From the NCBI GenBank assembly GCA_963678565.1, contig OY782875.1:2232001-2296000 (forward strand): DNA of 64,000 nt. Direction: 5' to 3'. Below the pieces are notes generated by a model that saw only the letters and a list, made by a program, of their open reading frames with translations, made no database searches and was not told the DNA's origin. Numbering within the stretch: the first letter of the stretch is position 1; every line of letters starts with the position of its first letter. Origin of the DNA: SKHV01 sp963678565. Lineage in GTDB: Bacteria > Bacteroidota > Bacteroidia > Bacteroidales > Prolixibacteraceae. Below, one piece after another: positions 34,794 through 44,685 of this stretch. The translations under genes were made by a program, and so were the position numbers.

Positions 34794-35674
34794 TTTATTT
34801 GTGGACTAGGTTTTATACTTATTATTGTTTCACAAAGTACTTCAAACGTTAATGGATTATCCGGGAAACTTTTAGCTATTGCTTCTGGAAGTATTTTTAA
34901 TCGAATATCAGAAAAGGAGTGCCCCAATCCATTATTTTTATCTGGGCTAGTCAGATTTGCAAGTTCAATTAATTGCTCTTCTGTAAGTTCGATTCCGTCT
35001 AAACTTTTCAGGAAGAGGTCTTTACGTTCCTGTTCGTTTGGTCTTTCAAATTCGAGAATTACTGCAGCTCTTCTTAAAATTGCTTCGTCAATAAAATGAA
35101 GTCTATTTGTTGACATAAAAATTACGGCTCGACCTTTTAATTCCCTGACTTCATCTATTTTTTGAATTAATGTATTAACTGCCGCCTTTTCTTCTTGGTG
35201 CATTTGAAGAGTTGAACGAGTTGTTGCAATTGCATCTGCTTCATCTATTAACAAAAATGCGAGTCTTCTTTTACCTGCTTGTTTAATCAATTCCTCAAAA
35301 GCATCATTAACTAGATTACCCATTTGACCGTGGAGACCTTCACCTCGAACTCTTGTACTAAGTTTCAGAAGAAATCCTTCTTTTTTTAATTCTCTCACCA
35401 TTCTATCAGCTATCGCTTCTGCTGAAACAGTCTTTCCTGTTCCTGCATCTCCTGCAAGTATTATTAGAGGATATCTTTCTGTAAGTTGCTTGATTACAGG
35501 TAATTCTTTTTTATGATGCTTTTTGCTCCATGTAATCAGCCCCTCTTGGTCTAATAATAATTTTAAATTGCCATAAATTCTTTGGAATTTGGCTTCAAAT
35601 CCTATTAAATTCTCGGTTCGTTCTTGAATTCCTGTATTAGGAAGTTCGATTGTATTATCAAAAATTGATGCCAT
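34790..35674 (-). CDS. TRIP13/Pch2-like AAA+ ATPase of type III CBASS
   Basis: 294 residues. Walker A GDAGTGKT (75-82), Walker B LLIDEADA (141-148), sensor 1 STN (188-190) and arginines at 201-202 define an AAA+ ATPase. In type III CBASS the TRIP13-like ATPase remodels HORMA proteins and turns the synthase off. It sits directly between the HORMA-like gene and the effector. The start shares one base with the HORMA-like stop. Length fits the family. Confidence 0.85.
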   Translation of the reverse strand: MASIFDNTIELPNTGIQERTENLIGFEAKFQRIYGNLKLLLDQEGLITWSKKHHKKELPVIKQLTERYPLIILAGDAGTGKTVSAEAIADRMVRELKKEGFLLKLSTRVRGEGLHGQMGNLVNDAFEELIKQAGKRRLAFLLIDEADAIATTRSTLQMHQEEKAAVNTLIQKIDEVRELKGRAVIFMSTNRLHFIDEAILRRAAVILEFERPNEQERKDLFLKSLDGIELTEEQLIELANLTSPDKNNGLGHSFSDIRLKILPEAIAKSFPDNPLTFEVLCETIISIKPSPQIK

Positions 35675-36186
35675 TATTTATAGTTCTCCTTTTTTAGTTC
35701 ATATCCTTTACTCGCATATAGTTGAGCATCATTTTTTGAGAGATGACTATAGGAGTTATTAAAATCTAATCCTCCCCAGCCACATCTGAAATTATTAGTC
35801 GTCCTAAAATTATTTCTTTGCTCCTCAGATAAGTTTGTCCATTTACTGTTAAAGTTTACGACAATTCTTAAATCTGTATTTGGTAAATTTTGCCAATCAT
35901 TATTATTTCCAGCTCTGTCACTTTGATTTGCCTTCCCATTTTCATCAACTCTATATCTTGCTGCTTTTATTGGGGTCTTGTTTGAATCCAATAAAGCAAT
36001 ATCTACATAATCTAAATATTTGGTTTCTGCCCATATCATTATGTCGTTAACAAGTGCATCAACTTCTGAAATGCTTTTTTTCCCAGTTCTTGCCGCAATC
36101 ATTCTAAAGTCAGCATTAAAACCTTCAAATGTTTTTCGAATATCAGTAACTGTATATGTTCCAGTGTTTGTAAATGTATTATACAT
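35674..36186 (-). CDS. HORMA-like protein of type III CBASS
   Basis: 170 residues. The pattern matches bacterial HORMA proteins: an N-terminal strand YTVTDIRKTFEGFNADFRMIAARTG, a central beta sheet with DYVDIALLD and AARYRVDENGKA, and a C-terminal helix. It ends in a polar tail typical of the safety-belt region. HORMA proteins bind a peptide or phage protein and activate the CD-NTase. It lies between the CD-NTase and TRIP13 genes, the canonical type III order. No other family fits the context better. Confidence 0.75.
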   Translation of the reverse strand: MYNTFTNTGTYTVTDIRKTFEGFNADFRMIAARTGKKSISEVDALVNDIMIWAETKYLDYVDIALLDSNKTPIKAARYRVDENGKANQSDRAGNNNDWQNLPNTDLRIVVNFNSKWTNLSEEQRNNFRTTNNFRCGWGGLDFNNSYSHLSKNDAQLYASKGYELKKENYK

Positions 36187-36188
36187 AT

Positions 36189-37184
36189 CTATTCTTCTTT
36201 AGTGATATTGAATTTTGGTCCAAAAACATGTTTCCATTCTTCGATAGTATCTCCTTGTCCAATCTTTGATTGGGCAATAAACAACGAATCAAAAGCATAG
36301 TTTGCTTCTTCAATTATCTCACCCCAAATTGAATCATCAAGTTTTTTAGCTGCATTATTTTCATTATTTGTCGGGTCACTAACATATATTGGAGTATCAT
36401 ATGAAGATGGAACACTTTTTATAGCATTTTTAAATTTTATAATTGGAAAATTTGGGTCACTCACAAATCGAAAGAATCTAATAATTCCTAATTCGATATC
36501 ATTTTCAATTCCTTCGTTAATTTCTAAGTATGAAACAATTAATTCTATTACAAAAGATGTTAAACCAGGTTCTCCGTTAACTGGATTTAATTCTTTATAA
36601 TTTTTCCACCATTTAATTGCTCTGACTATTGAAGTAAAAGAAGAATTTTCATTTTTTCTTTCTCTTGCAAAATCTAATTGTTTAGTGACACTAGTGATAT
36701 ATATCTTTCCTCCTCCACCTCTTTGTGGTTGCCATACATACTCATCTAAATCAGAAATTGGAATTACTGGGACGATATCTACTTCAAGTCCAGTTCCAGA
36801 AAACTTTATTTTTATTGACTTCGTATGCCCCTCGGCATCAACGTCTCTATCAATATCTTTATTTGGATATATTTCTTGAAGATATTCAACTATAAAATCA
36901 TGAAGTTTCTTCAAATCATTTTTTAAACTTTCATCTCCTTCAACGTAAAGTACTAAATCAATGTCAATTGGATTTTCTCCTGTTGGTCGAAGAATAGTTC
37001 TTTTCTTCCAAGAACCTGCAAGTAGATATTTTGTAACCTTCATTCCAGTTCTATCATCATCGTCAATTTTTGCTTGCAGCTTTTCTTTCAAATTATTTAT
37101 CTGTTCACGATATTTCGGCATATTTTCCTCTTTGAGCTTAATTCTACCGATGAAGTTTTGAAGTTGAGTATTTGTTAATTTCAT
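36189..37184 (-). CDS. cdnC-like: CD-NTase (cyclic oligonucleotide synthase) of CBASS
   Basis: 331 residues. The nucleotidyltransferase core is clear: GSWKKRT (57-63), catalytic Asp74 and Asp76 in PIDIDLVLY, and Asp136 in GLEVDIVPV. This is the GS...D-x-D...D layout of CD-NTases, which make a cyclic di- or oligonucleotide alarm upon phage infection. It is the first gene of the cassette operon, followed at 2 bp by HORMA. HORMA-coupled CD-NTases are often clade C, so the symbol is tentative. The start is about 60 bp from attC 28. Confidence 0.9.
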   Translation of the reverse strand: MKLTNTQLQNFIGRIKLKEENMPKYREQINNLKEKLQAKIDDDDRTGMKVTKYLLAGSWKKRTILRPTGENPIDIDLVLYVEGDESLKNDLKKLHDFIVEYLQEIYPNKDIDRDVDAEGHTKSIKIKFSGTGLEVDIVPVIPISDLDEYVWQPQRGGGGKIYITSVTKQLDFARERKNENSSFTSIVRAIKWWKNYKELNPVNGEPGLTSFVIELIVSYLEINEGIENDIELGIIRFFRFVSDPNFPIIKFKNAIKSVPSSYDTPIYVSDPTNNENNAAKKLDDSIWGEIIEEANYAFDSLFIAQSKIGQGDTIEEWKHVFGPKFNITKEE

Positions 37185-37243
37185 TTGGTTTTTTATTATT
37201 CTATTTCAATTTCATAGAGGGTGTCTGTCTTTTTTACAATGAG

Positions 37244-37376
37244 GCATAACGGTAAATTGTATGTTGTCGGTGCGGAATTCGAAGAGCGTTTTTGTCGACC
37301 GACAAAAATGCTAGAGAAAGGAGCAGAGGCAACAGTTTTAGCAGTTCACCGTACTGCAATATACAAATTGTTACAA
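37244..37376 (-). other. attC site 28 (F1)
   Basis: Boxes GCATAAC and GTTACAA. attC of NC copy 7. Confidence 0.85.
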
Positions 37377-37945
37377 GCAGTTAATAAAAAACTGCCTACA
37401 ACTTATATTATGCTTGGTAACTAAAAGTTGTGTGCAGGCGAGCTTTTTTGTTTGATTTTTATACTTACGTTTTTAAAATATCTACACTTAGCTCGCAAAA
37501 ACAAATAGTTGATTCTAAAAAGCTAAAGTGCCACAACAAATAAGTGTTGTTAGTTTATTTATCGACTAAAAGATTAAACAACCAAGAAAGAATTATGATT
37601 AAGAGCTTTAAAAAGCGCGGGACGAACGTGTCCACAAGCACAAGGCAGTTTTTAGCTTTGAATGAAATTGCGGAATAAAGTTGCTCTTTAATTGAACTCG
37701 GTTTTAAGTTTATAAAAAGTGCCGAACATGAAATAGAGTAGGGCGACTTAATTTATTATTTGTTGTTGTACTTGTCCTAAACGTAAATAATAATTTGTTT
37801 GCAGCTAAAAGCAACAAAGCACTGAATGTAAATTGAATAAATGCTAGATCAAATTAAGTTGCTCGACATAGATTAAAAGTTGAAAAGAGCAATTTCTCCG
37901 ACAAAACTTAGAGCAGCAATTACAAAAAAACTAATTGCTTGTAAC
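37244..37945 (-). repeat. Non-coding cassette NC, copy 7
   Basis: Full-length 702-bp copy (attC 37244-37376, body to 37945). Reads ACTTATATTATGCTTGG, GGGACGAACGTGTCC and TTTGTTGTTGTACTTGTCC where other copies differ. I find no difference from copy 11 (55103-55804) in any stretch I compared. Confidence 0.85.
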
Positions 37946-38071
37946 GTTGAATTGTATGTTGTCGGTGCGGAATTCGAAGAGCGTTTTTGTCGACCGACAA
38001 AAATGCTAGAGAAAGGAGCAGAGGCAACAAATAAAGCAGTTCACCGTACTGCAATATACAAATTGTTACAA
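37939..38071 (-). other. attC site 29 (F1)
   Basis: Boxes TTGTAAC and GTTACAA. Left arm GTTGAATTGTATG. attC of NC copy 8. Confidence 0.85.
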
Positions 38072-38640
38072 GCAGTTAATAAAAAACTGCCTACAACTTA
38101 TTTTATGTTTGGTAACTAAAAGTTGTGTGCAGGCGAGCTTTTTTGTTTGAATTTTATACTTACGTTTTTAAAATATTTACACTTAGCTCACAAAAACAAA
38201 TAGTTGATTCTAAAAAGCTAAAGTGTCACAACAAATAAGTGTTGTTTGTTTATTTATCGACTAAAAGATTAAACAACCAAGAAAGAACTACGATTAAGAG
38301 CTTTAAAAAGCGCGGGGCGAACTTGTCCACAAGCGCAAGGCAGTTTTAGCTTTGAATGAAATTGCGGAATAAAGTTGCTCTTTAATTGAACTCGATTTTA
38401 AGTTTATAGAAAGTGTTGAACATGAAATAGAGTAGGGCGACTTAATTTATTATTTGTAATTGGACTAGTCTTAAACGTAAACAATAATTTGTTTGCAGCA
38501 AAAAGCAACAAAGCACTGAATGTAAACTGAATAAATGCTAGATCAAATTAAGTTGCCCGACATAGATTAAAAGTTGAAAAGAGCAATATCTCCGACAAAA
38601 CTTAGAGCAGCAATTACAAAAAAATCTAATTGCTTGTAAC
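37939..38640 (-). repeat. Non-coding cassette NC, copy 8
   Basis: Full-length copy in tandem with copy 7 (attC 37939-38071, body to 38640). It shares the GGCAGTTTTAGC deletion and GTTTATAGAAAGTGTTG with copy 5. Confidence 0.85.
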
Positions 38641-38765
38641 GGTAAATTATAAGTTTAGTTGTGGATTACGGGCTGTTTCCCTGTCCGCACACTCACAAAG
38701 CAAGTGCGAGTTAAGACGCTGAAATTAAGCAAAAAAGCCACAATTAAATTTATAAAATGTTAGCG
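38634..38765 (-). other. attC site 30 (singleton core)
   Basis: Boxes TTGTAAC and GTTAGCG. Arms AATTATAAGTTTAGTTGTGG and CCACAATTAAATTTATAAAAT pair. Confidence 0.8.
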
Positions 38766-38774
38766 GTTTGTGCT

Positions 38775-39842
38775 TTATTTTGTCTCTATCGAATCTTGTT
38801 TTATATTATATTTTGTTAATCCTATCTTACCTACAAGTTTTTCCGATACTTGAGGATATAAATCATCATTTGTATTCGGTATTCCATCAACGCCTGCAGA
38901 AAATAAACTGTATTGATTATCTAATTTTTGATATTTAAATAGGTTGTCTGTTTGCCCTTGATTTGACTGTATTGGGTCGTAGATAAAAACGTGAGAGTTT
39001 TCTTTAGTAAGTTGTTGTAGTCTATCAGGATATTGTCCATTTTGCATCTTATAGAATTCAATGTCTTTTACAAGGTTATTAAGTTCCATTTGTGATAATT
39101 TTCTAAATCCATTTTTAAAAACCGATGAATGCTTACTTGTATAGAAAAGAGTTGAATAAATAATTACTGTAAATGCAATTCCCGCAACACCAATCAATGT
39201 AAACCATTTGTCTTTAAATCTGGTAATTCCTAATATAATAAAGACTAAGCCAACAAATGCACCAATTAATGGTATTATGCATATAAGACCAAGTAAATAA
39301 GGTGGCTTTTTGCTTGAATTGTAAGAGGAGGCTTTATTCGAATTAATCGGTTTTCCAATCCGACTTTGAACAATTCCTATAAAATTTGTTGAGTCGTTTT
39401 CAGCTAAAAATGCTCTTTTCGGAATTAAATAGAATCGCTTGTCGACAAGTAAAAGCGAAATGTACTCAACATTTGACTTTAATGAAGCTATACTTTCCCA
39501 TTTCCAAGTCCCATTTCTTGTTGCTGTTTCAAAAAATAAACCTTCCTCAGTAATAGAAAGTTTTCTTTTCTCTAGATATCTTGGTTCTTTTGCTATTAAA
39601 CCTCGTATTCTATTTATTGCTATTAGATATGGTATTATATAAAATCCAATTATGAAAAGAAACTCAGAAGCAACTGCTCCATAAATAAACTTTGTTAAGT
39701 CAAAAGGTTCTCCAGAAAATATATAACCAATTAATATCGGTAGTAGTATTACAGCCAGAATACGTTTTTGAAATTCAATTTTGTAATAGAATTTATAAAA
39801 ACGTTTGTAATCATTCTCAGTGCATTGAAATTCAATTTCCAT
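38775..39842 (-). CDS. YcxB-like membrane protein with pseudopilin-like C-terminal region
   Basis: 355 residues. Two N-terminal TM segments (about 28-44 and 58-76) and a YcxB-like beta domain (about 93-150, with KLSITEEGLFFETATRNGTWKW) are followed by two more TM segments (about 184-205 and 213-235). The C-terminal region (about 252-335) resembles the periplasmic part of GspG-type pseudopilins: DIEFYKMQNGQYPDRLQQL and GVDGIPNTNDDLYP. No type II secretion genes are nearby, so it is probably a stand-alone membrane sensor or scaffold. Single-gene cassette. Function unknown. Confidence 0.7.
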   Translation of the reverse strand: MEIEFQCTENDYKRFYKFYYKIEFQKRILAVILLPILIGYIFSGEPFDLTKFIYGAVASEFLFIIGFYIIPYLIAINRIRGLIAKEPRYLEKRKLSITEEGLFFETATRNGTWKWESIASLKSNVEYISLLLVDKRFYLIPKRAFLAENDSTNFIGIVQSRIGKPINSNKASSYNSSKKPPYLLGLICIIPLIGAFVGLVFIILGITRFKDKWFTLIGVAGIAFTVIIYSTLFYTSKHSSVFKNGFRKLSQMELNNLVKDIEFYKMQNGQYPDRLQQLTKENSHVFIYDPIQSNQGQTDNLFKYQKLDNQYSLFSAGVDGIPNTNDDLYPQVSEKLVGKIGLTKYNIKQDSIETK

Positions 39843-39889
39843 CTATTATTCTGTTTTATTTATTTAGTGAGTATCTGTCTTTGCATAAC

Positions 39890-40022
39890 CGCTAACGGAA
39901 AATTGTATGTTGTCGGTGCGGATTTCGAAGAGCGTTTTTGTCGACCGACAAAAATGCTAGAGAAAGGAGCAGAGGCAACAAATACAGTAGCTCACCGTAC
40001 TGCAATATACAAATTGTTACAA
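39890..40022 (-). other. attC site 31 (F1)
   Basis: Boxes CGCTAAC and GTTACAA. attC of NC copy 9. Confidence 0.85.
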
Positions 40023-40593
40023 GCAGTTAATAAAAAACTGACTACAACTTATTTTATGTTTGGCAACTAAAAGTTGTGTGCAGGCGAGCTTTTTTGTTTG
40101 AATTTTATACTTACGTTTTTAAAATATTTACACTTAGCTCACAAAAACAAGTAGTTGATTCTAAAAAGCTAAAGTGCCACAACAAATAAGTGTTGTTTGT
40201 TTATTTATCGACAATAAGATTAAACAACCAAGAAAGAACTACGATTAAGAGCTTTAAAAAGCGCGGGGCGAACTTGTCCACAAGCGCAAGGCAGTTTTTA
40301 GCTTTGAATGAAACTGCGGAATAAAGTTGCTCTTTGATTTAACTCGGTTTTAAGTTTATAAAAGGCGTCCGAACATGAAATAGAGTAGGGCGACTTAATT
40401 TATTATTTGTAATTGGACTTGTCTTAAACGTAAACAATACTTTGTTTGCAGCTATAAGCAACAAAGCACCGAATATAAACTGAATAAATGCTAGATCAAA
40501 TTAAGTTGCCCGACATAGATTAAAAGTTGAAAAGAGCAATTTCTCCGACAAAACTTAGAGCAGCAATTACATAAAAAACTAATTGCTTGTAAC
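39890..40593 (-). repeat. Non-coding cassette NC, copy 9
   Basis: Full-length copy (attC 39890-40022, body to 40593). Terminator arm reads CTGACTAC, weakening one stem pair. GGCGTCCGAACATG replaces GTGCTGAACATG. Confidence 0.85.
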
Positions 40594-40718
40594 GGTAAAT
40601 TGTATGAGTAGTGGCAGATTGCGTGGTACTTTCCTGTCAAACCGCTACGCAGTTTGAGCGGGCTACAAACCTTAAAATTTACTACTTCCCCTGCCATTAC
40701 TTATACAAAATGTTATGC
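40587..40718 (-). other. attC site 32 (F2)
   Basis: Boxes TTGTAAC and GTTATGC. The R box GCATAAC holds the stop codon of gene 40713-41831. Confidence 0.85.
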
Positions 40719-41831
40719 ATTGTTGTTCTCTTCCTCTGAATCTTCATCATTTTCTTCTCCACCCATAAGCTTTAGAATATCAGAGCCAGCTTCAGAGATG
40801 TTTTTTATTAAATTATTTGTCTCTTTAATAATATTTATTCGTTCTTCATTTTTTCTTTCACTAATTGATTTATTCGATTTTTTATCCGCTTTCTTACTCT
40901 TAGGTTGAGTAATTTGAGGAGGGATTATTTCAACTTCAATCCCACTATCAATAGTCCGAGCAACAAACTTAATTCCAGTCATTAAAGCTGTGTTTATTTC
41001 GTTTATCCTTCCTTCGTCTAAGTTCTCCTTATATTTCTCAATTAAATCATCTTTAGTCTGCTCATAACCATTCTTAATTATTTCCTTTTCCTGCTTCTTT
41101 ATTGAGTCTGACTCTGATTTTGGAATTCCCAATTTCTCTAATTCTTTTCGGTGTTTTCGTATTTTATCAATATTCATATATACTTTAACTAACCTCTCGA
41201 TAATATAACCGATTGCAAATGCGACCTCAAATGAGTTTTCAATAAAGAATTCTATACTTCCATTTGCGACATAAGATATTTTAGGATTTGAATGGTCATT
41301 ATTTGTTAACTCATTTAATGTCTTGAATAGTAAATTCCAATTTTTAAAAGACTTCTCTAATTCTTTTAGTTCTGAAAATTTCGAATTAGTTGGAATATGA
41401 ATCCCTAATTCAAATTTGTCTTCTTTCTGATAGACTGGACCGATATTTAGTCTCTCTAATTCACTTTTTGTTTTCAGACATTTTTTAAAGAAAAACAATC
41501 TTGATGCCAGCAAAGTGTGAAGTTGTTTTTCAAACTCAAGTATATCATATTGGTTATCACTTTTTATTTCTTCCAGTTTTTTACTTAAACCACTACCAAA
41601 ATAATCACTACCACCGATTATACTCAGAGTTTTAGAATAACTTAGTCCTAGTTCCTCTATGCGCTTATTTTTTGCAAGATTCTCTATTGCCTTTAACTTT
41701 TCATTATTGTTATAATTCTTCCATTTAGGTTGGTAGTTTTTTCTCAAACTATTTAAAATCGCAGCAATTTGATTCTTCTTATATTCATTTTCAATTTCAG
41801 ATAGAAGATTATAAAGTTTGTTTGTATCCAT
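40713..41831 (-). CDS. Coiled-coil hypothetical protein
   Basis: 372 residues, highly charged. The first 180 residues are helical with a TLSIIGGSDYFGSGLSKK segment. One hydrophobic stretch (about 200-225, FFIENSFEVAFAIGYIIERLV) resembles a membrane-proximal helix. Residues 230-290 and 310-360 are Lys/Glu coiled coil, and the C-terminus is acidic (EENDEDSEEENNN). No domain is recognised. Its stop TAA is supplied by attC 32. Single-gene cassette. Confidence 0.7.
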   Translation of the reverse strand: MDTNKLYNLLSEIENEYKKNQIAAILNSLRKNYQPKWKNYNNNEKLKAIENLAKNKRIEELGLSYSKTLSIIGGSDYFGSGLSKKLEEIKSDNQYDILEFEKQLHTLLASRLFFFKKCLKTKSELERLNIGPVYQKEDKFELGIHIPTNSKFSELKELEKSFKNWNLLFKTLNELTNNDHSNPKISYVANGSIEFFIENSFEVAFAIGYIIERLVKVYMNIDKIRKHRKELEKLGIPKSESDSIKKQEKEIIKNGYEQTKDDLIEKYKENLDEGRINEINTALMTGIKFVARTIDSGIEVEIIPPQITQPKSKKADKKSNKSISERKNEERINIIKETNNLIKNISEAGSDILKLMGGEENDEDSEEENNNA

Positions 41832-41868
41832 TTAGGTCTTATTGTTTAGTTGTGTGATTTTCAATAAT

Positions 41869-41998
41869 GCATAACGTTTAGTATAAGAATAGTAGCCGAC
41901 TGCGGGCTGCATTCCTGTCAAATTACAAGAAAGTTGAAGCGGGCTACAACCCTTGAATTTACTACAGACTCGGCTATTATTTTTATACATTGTTATGC
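41869..41998 (-). other. attC site 33 (F6)
   Basis: Boxes GCATAAC and GTTATGC. Core AGTATAAGAATAGTAGCCG. Confidence 0.85.
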
Positions 41999-42001
41999 AC
42001 T

Positions 42002-43189
42002 TTACTTTTTCAATTTTTCAATATAATTCTCAAAATCATCTTTGTTTTTCTGTATTGCGTAGTCACAGATATAATCAATTTCAGAGTTAGAAAAATTCAG
42101 TTCATAATTTTCAAACTCTTTTAAAATTGACTCTGATAGTTTTATGCTCCGCAAATGTCCTCTTTGCACTAATTGCATCCAAGTAGCGTCTTCAATATCC
42201 TGGTAACCACCTGTACTATTTGGAATATAAGAACCGTGTCGATACATTTTCATACTATCCCACATCAATTGGATAAAGGGTTTTCCAACTAAATTATTTT
42301 TCGTTGCTGTTGTGTATGCTAAATATTTATCTGAAATGTATTGAATGTCTGGATTGACACCTAAACCAAAAATCATCATAAATTGATAATTGTAATCTCT
42401 AACAATTCTTGCTCTATTTGAATAAGCATCAATTGAAAGTAAGTTACTCTCACTCATATAAATTACTCTAGAGAGATACAAGAAAATTAGTTTTAAAAGT
42501 TTACTTTCAAAATTATTAATGGTTGTATTGATTTCCATCAATCCATCTCTGCCTAACAAAAATTGTATTTGATATAACGAGCTTGCACAAGCATCAACAC
42601 CACTTAGACTGTCCCAAAAATAGTTAGGGTATCTAAATGCATATTTCAAAGACCTTTTTAAAACTGCAATCCCGTTTGAAAAGTTTTTTGCCTGAATTAA
42701 AGGTTCTGAAACTAAATTATAAATATATGGGTGGTTGAAGTCCTTGTATTTTTCATATAATTCTGATAATCCTTTGCCATCAACACCATGTAATGAAATA
42801 TACTCTTTTACGGTTTTGTACTTCCCTTTATTGATTTGTTCAAAAAATAAGTCTTCTGTTTTTATTGCTTGAAAGTCTGCTTGAAACTCTTTTAGAAAAT
42901 CTTCATTGGGTACTTTAATCTTATTTACAATGGAAATTTTCAATGCACTATTTGCATAAATTTCATTTTCTGCACATTCAATTATATGTTTTAGAAGTAT
43001 GTCCTCTTCTTCTGATAGTTTTCTTTTTTGGGATATTTTTTTTCTAAAAGATTCAATTAACAAATACAAACCATTTTTACTCTCAATCGCCTGTTCTTGA
43101 GAATAATTTTTGTAGAAAGTTTCGAACTCTGGAATTGAATATAGTAGCCCAAGACTAGATTTTAGACCTTTGTCAACAGTTTCATCCAT
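42002..43189 (-). CDS. Hypothetical protein, second gene of an unknown pair
   Basis: 395 residues, mostly helical, no signal or membrane segment, no recognised domain. Around residues 210-345 it has aromatic-rich segments (YLSRVIYMSESNLLS, RIVRDYNYQFMMIFGLG and LMWDSMKMYRHGSYIP) that may form a helical bundle. The stop is 4 bp from attC 33 and the start shares one base with the upstream gene's stop, so the genes are coupled. A two-gene system with no known relatives to my knowledge, possibly a defence module. Confidence 0.7.
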   Translation of the reverse strand: MDETVDKGLKSSLGLLYSIPEFETFYKNYSQEQAIESKNGLYLLIESFRKKISQKRKLSEEEDILLKHIIECAENEIYANSALKISIVNKIKVPNEDFLKEFQADFQAIKTEDLFFEQINKGKYKTVKEYISLHGVDGKGLSELYEKYKDFNHPYIYNLVSEPLIQAKNFSNGIAVLKRSLKYAFRYPNYFWDSLSGVDACASSLYQIQFLLGRDGLMEINTTINNFESKLLKLIFLYLSRVIYMSESNLLSIDAYSNRARIVRDYNYQFMMIFGLGVNPDIQYISDKYLAYTTATKNNLVGKPFIQLMWDSMKMYRHGSYIPNSTGGYQDIEDATWMQLVQRGHLRSIKLSESILKEFENYELNFSNSEIDYICDYAIQKNKDDFENYIEKLKK

Positions 43190-43797
43190 TATAATGGTGG
43201 TAACGGATTATAATTTTCGTGTAAATATGGACCTGTACATAACTGACCAATTATGTTTTCTACTTTTTCATATTCTGACATATCGGTTTCAGCAATTATA
43301 ACTCCTGACATTTGAGCCAAAGCATCTATTTTAGAAAGTCCTGTTCCACCAAATGCACTCCACATTAAAATAAGTTGGTCATTTAATAAATAGTGTAAAT
43401 ATGTAAACTCTATTTCTTCAATGTCAGCATTGTTCCCTTGTTTTGCTCCTCTAATTTTATCGGAAAATCCTGCATAGGAAACGGTACCAACCATATTGCC
43501 ACTCTTTTCAGATAGTAATTGCAACAATATTGGTTGTGTTTTCATAGTTTGATTTTGGTACAAAGTCATCATTTCTCGAAAGCCCTCATTAAAGTCGTTC
43601 CACAAAACTTTATTACCTTCAAACATCTTCGTTTGAAATGAATTCTGAATTTTGTCCCACATGAATAAAGTTGAATACTTTCTGTAGAATACATTCAGAA
43701 GTACTTTTTCTCCATATTCTGTTTTATTGTACCTACTTCTCCATGTTTGTAAATTGTTCATTCCTTCAGCAAGCTGATTTCTTAAATCTATTCTCAT
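43189..43797 (-). CDS. Hypothetical protein, first gene of an unknown pair
   Basis: 202 residues, cytoplasmic. Notable strings are NDFNEGFREMMTLYQNQ (about 66-82), a GFSDKIRGAKQGNNADIEEIEF stretch (about 110-131) and a LILMWSAFGGTGLSKIDALAQMSG segment (about 141-164). The Gly-rich GGTGLSK recalls a nucleotide-binding loop but lacks the Walker A spacing, so no ATPase call is made. It starts 48 bp from attC 34 and is coupled to gene 42002-43189. Confidence 0.7.
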   Translation of the reverse strand: MRIDLRNQLAEGMNNLQTWRSRYNKTEYGEKVLLNVFYRKYSTLFMWDKIQNSFQTKMFEGNKVLWNDFNEGFREMMTLYQNQTMKTQPILLQLLSEKSGNMVGTVSYAGFSDKIRGAKQGNNADIEEIEFTYLHYLLNDQLILMWSAFGGTGLSKIDALAQMSGVIIAETDMSEYEKVENIIGQLCTGPYLHENYNPLPPL

Positions 43798-43845
43798 ATT
43801 GTTTTATTTGAGTTAATTAATTCGTAATGTCGTCATTTGTATTGT

Positions 43846-43978
43846 GCATAACGGTCACTTGTATGTTGTCGGTGCGGAATTCGAAGAGCGTTTTTGTCGA
43901 CCGACAAAAATGCTAGAGAAAGGAGCAGAGGCAACAGTTTTAGCAGTTCACCGTACTGCAATATACAAATTGTTACAA
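43846..43978 (-). other. attC site 34 (F1)
   Basis: Boxes GCATAAC and GTTACAA. Left arm GTCACTTGTATG. attC of NC copy 10. Confidence 0.85.
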
Positions 43979-44547
43979 GCAGTTAATAAAAAACTGCCTA
44001 CAACTTATTTTATGTTTGGCCGCTAAAAGTTGTGTGCAGGCGAGCTTTTTTGTTTGAATTTTATACTTACGTTTTTAAAATATTTACACTTAGCTCACAA
44101 AAACAAGTAGTTGATTCTAAAAAGCTAAAGTGCCACAACAAATAAGTGTTGTTTGTTTATTTATCGACAAAAAGATTAAACAACGAAGAAAGAACTACGA
44201 TTAAGAGCTTTAAAAAGCGCGGGGCGAACGTGTCCACAAGCACAAGGCAGTTTTTAGCTTTGAATGAAACTACGGAATAAAGTTGCTCTTTAATTGAACT
44301 CGGATTTAAGTTTATAAAAAGTGCTGAACATGAAATAGAGTAGGGCGACTTAATTTATTATTTGTAATTGGACTTGTCTTAAACGTAAACAATAATTTGT
44401 TTGCACCTAAAAGCAACAAAGCACTGAATGTAAACTGAATAAATGTTATACCAAATTAAGTTGCCCGACATAGATAAAAGTTTAAAAGAGCAATTTCTCA
44501 GACAGAACTTAGAGCAGCAATTACATAAAAAACTAATTGCTTGTAAC
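43846..44547 (-). repeat. Non-coding cassette NC, copy 10
   Basis: Full-length copy (attC 43846-43978, body to 44547). Near the right end it has several changes unique among copies (GTTTAAAAGAG, TTTCTCAGACAGAAC), so this body is more divergent than most. Confidence 0.85.
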
Positions 44548-44672
44548 GGAAAATTGTATGTTGTCGGTGCGGAATTCGAAGAGCGTTTTTGTCGGCCGAC
44601 AAAAATGCTAGAGAAAGGAGCAGAGGCAACAAGCTTGCAGAAAACCGCACTGCAATATACAAAATGTTAACG
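44541..44672 (-). other. attC site 35 (F1, joined to a different cassette)
   Basis: Boxes TTGTAAC and GTTAACG. The core is the F1 type (GTCGGCCGAC, one changed base) but it belongs to the two-gene cassette 44686-45398, not an NC body. Confidence 0.85.
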
Positions 44673-44685
44673 CCTGGTTTTATTT

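Noticed and set aside
34790..37184. Toxin-antitoxin reading of the CD-NTase cassette
   Set aside because: Four-gene order with CD-NTase, HORMA and TRIP13 motifs fits type III CBASS better.
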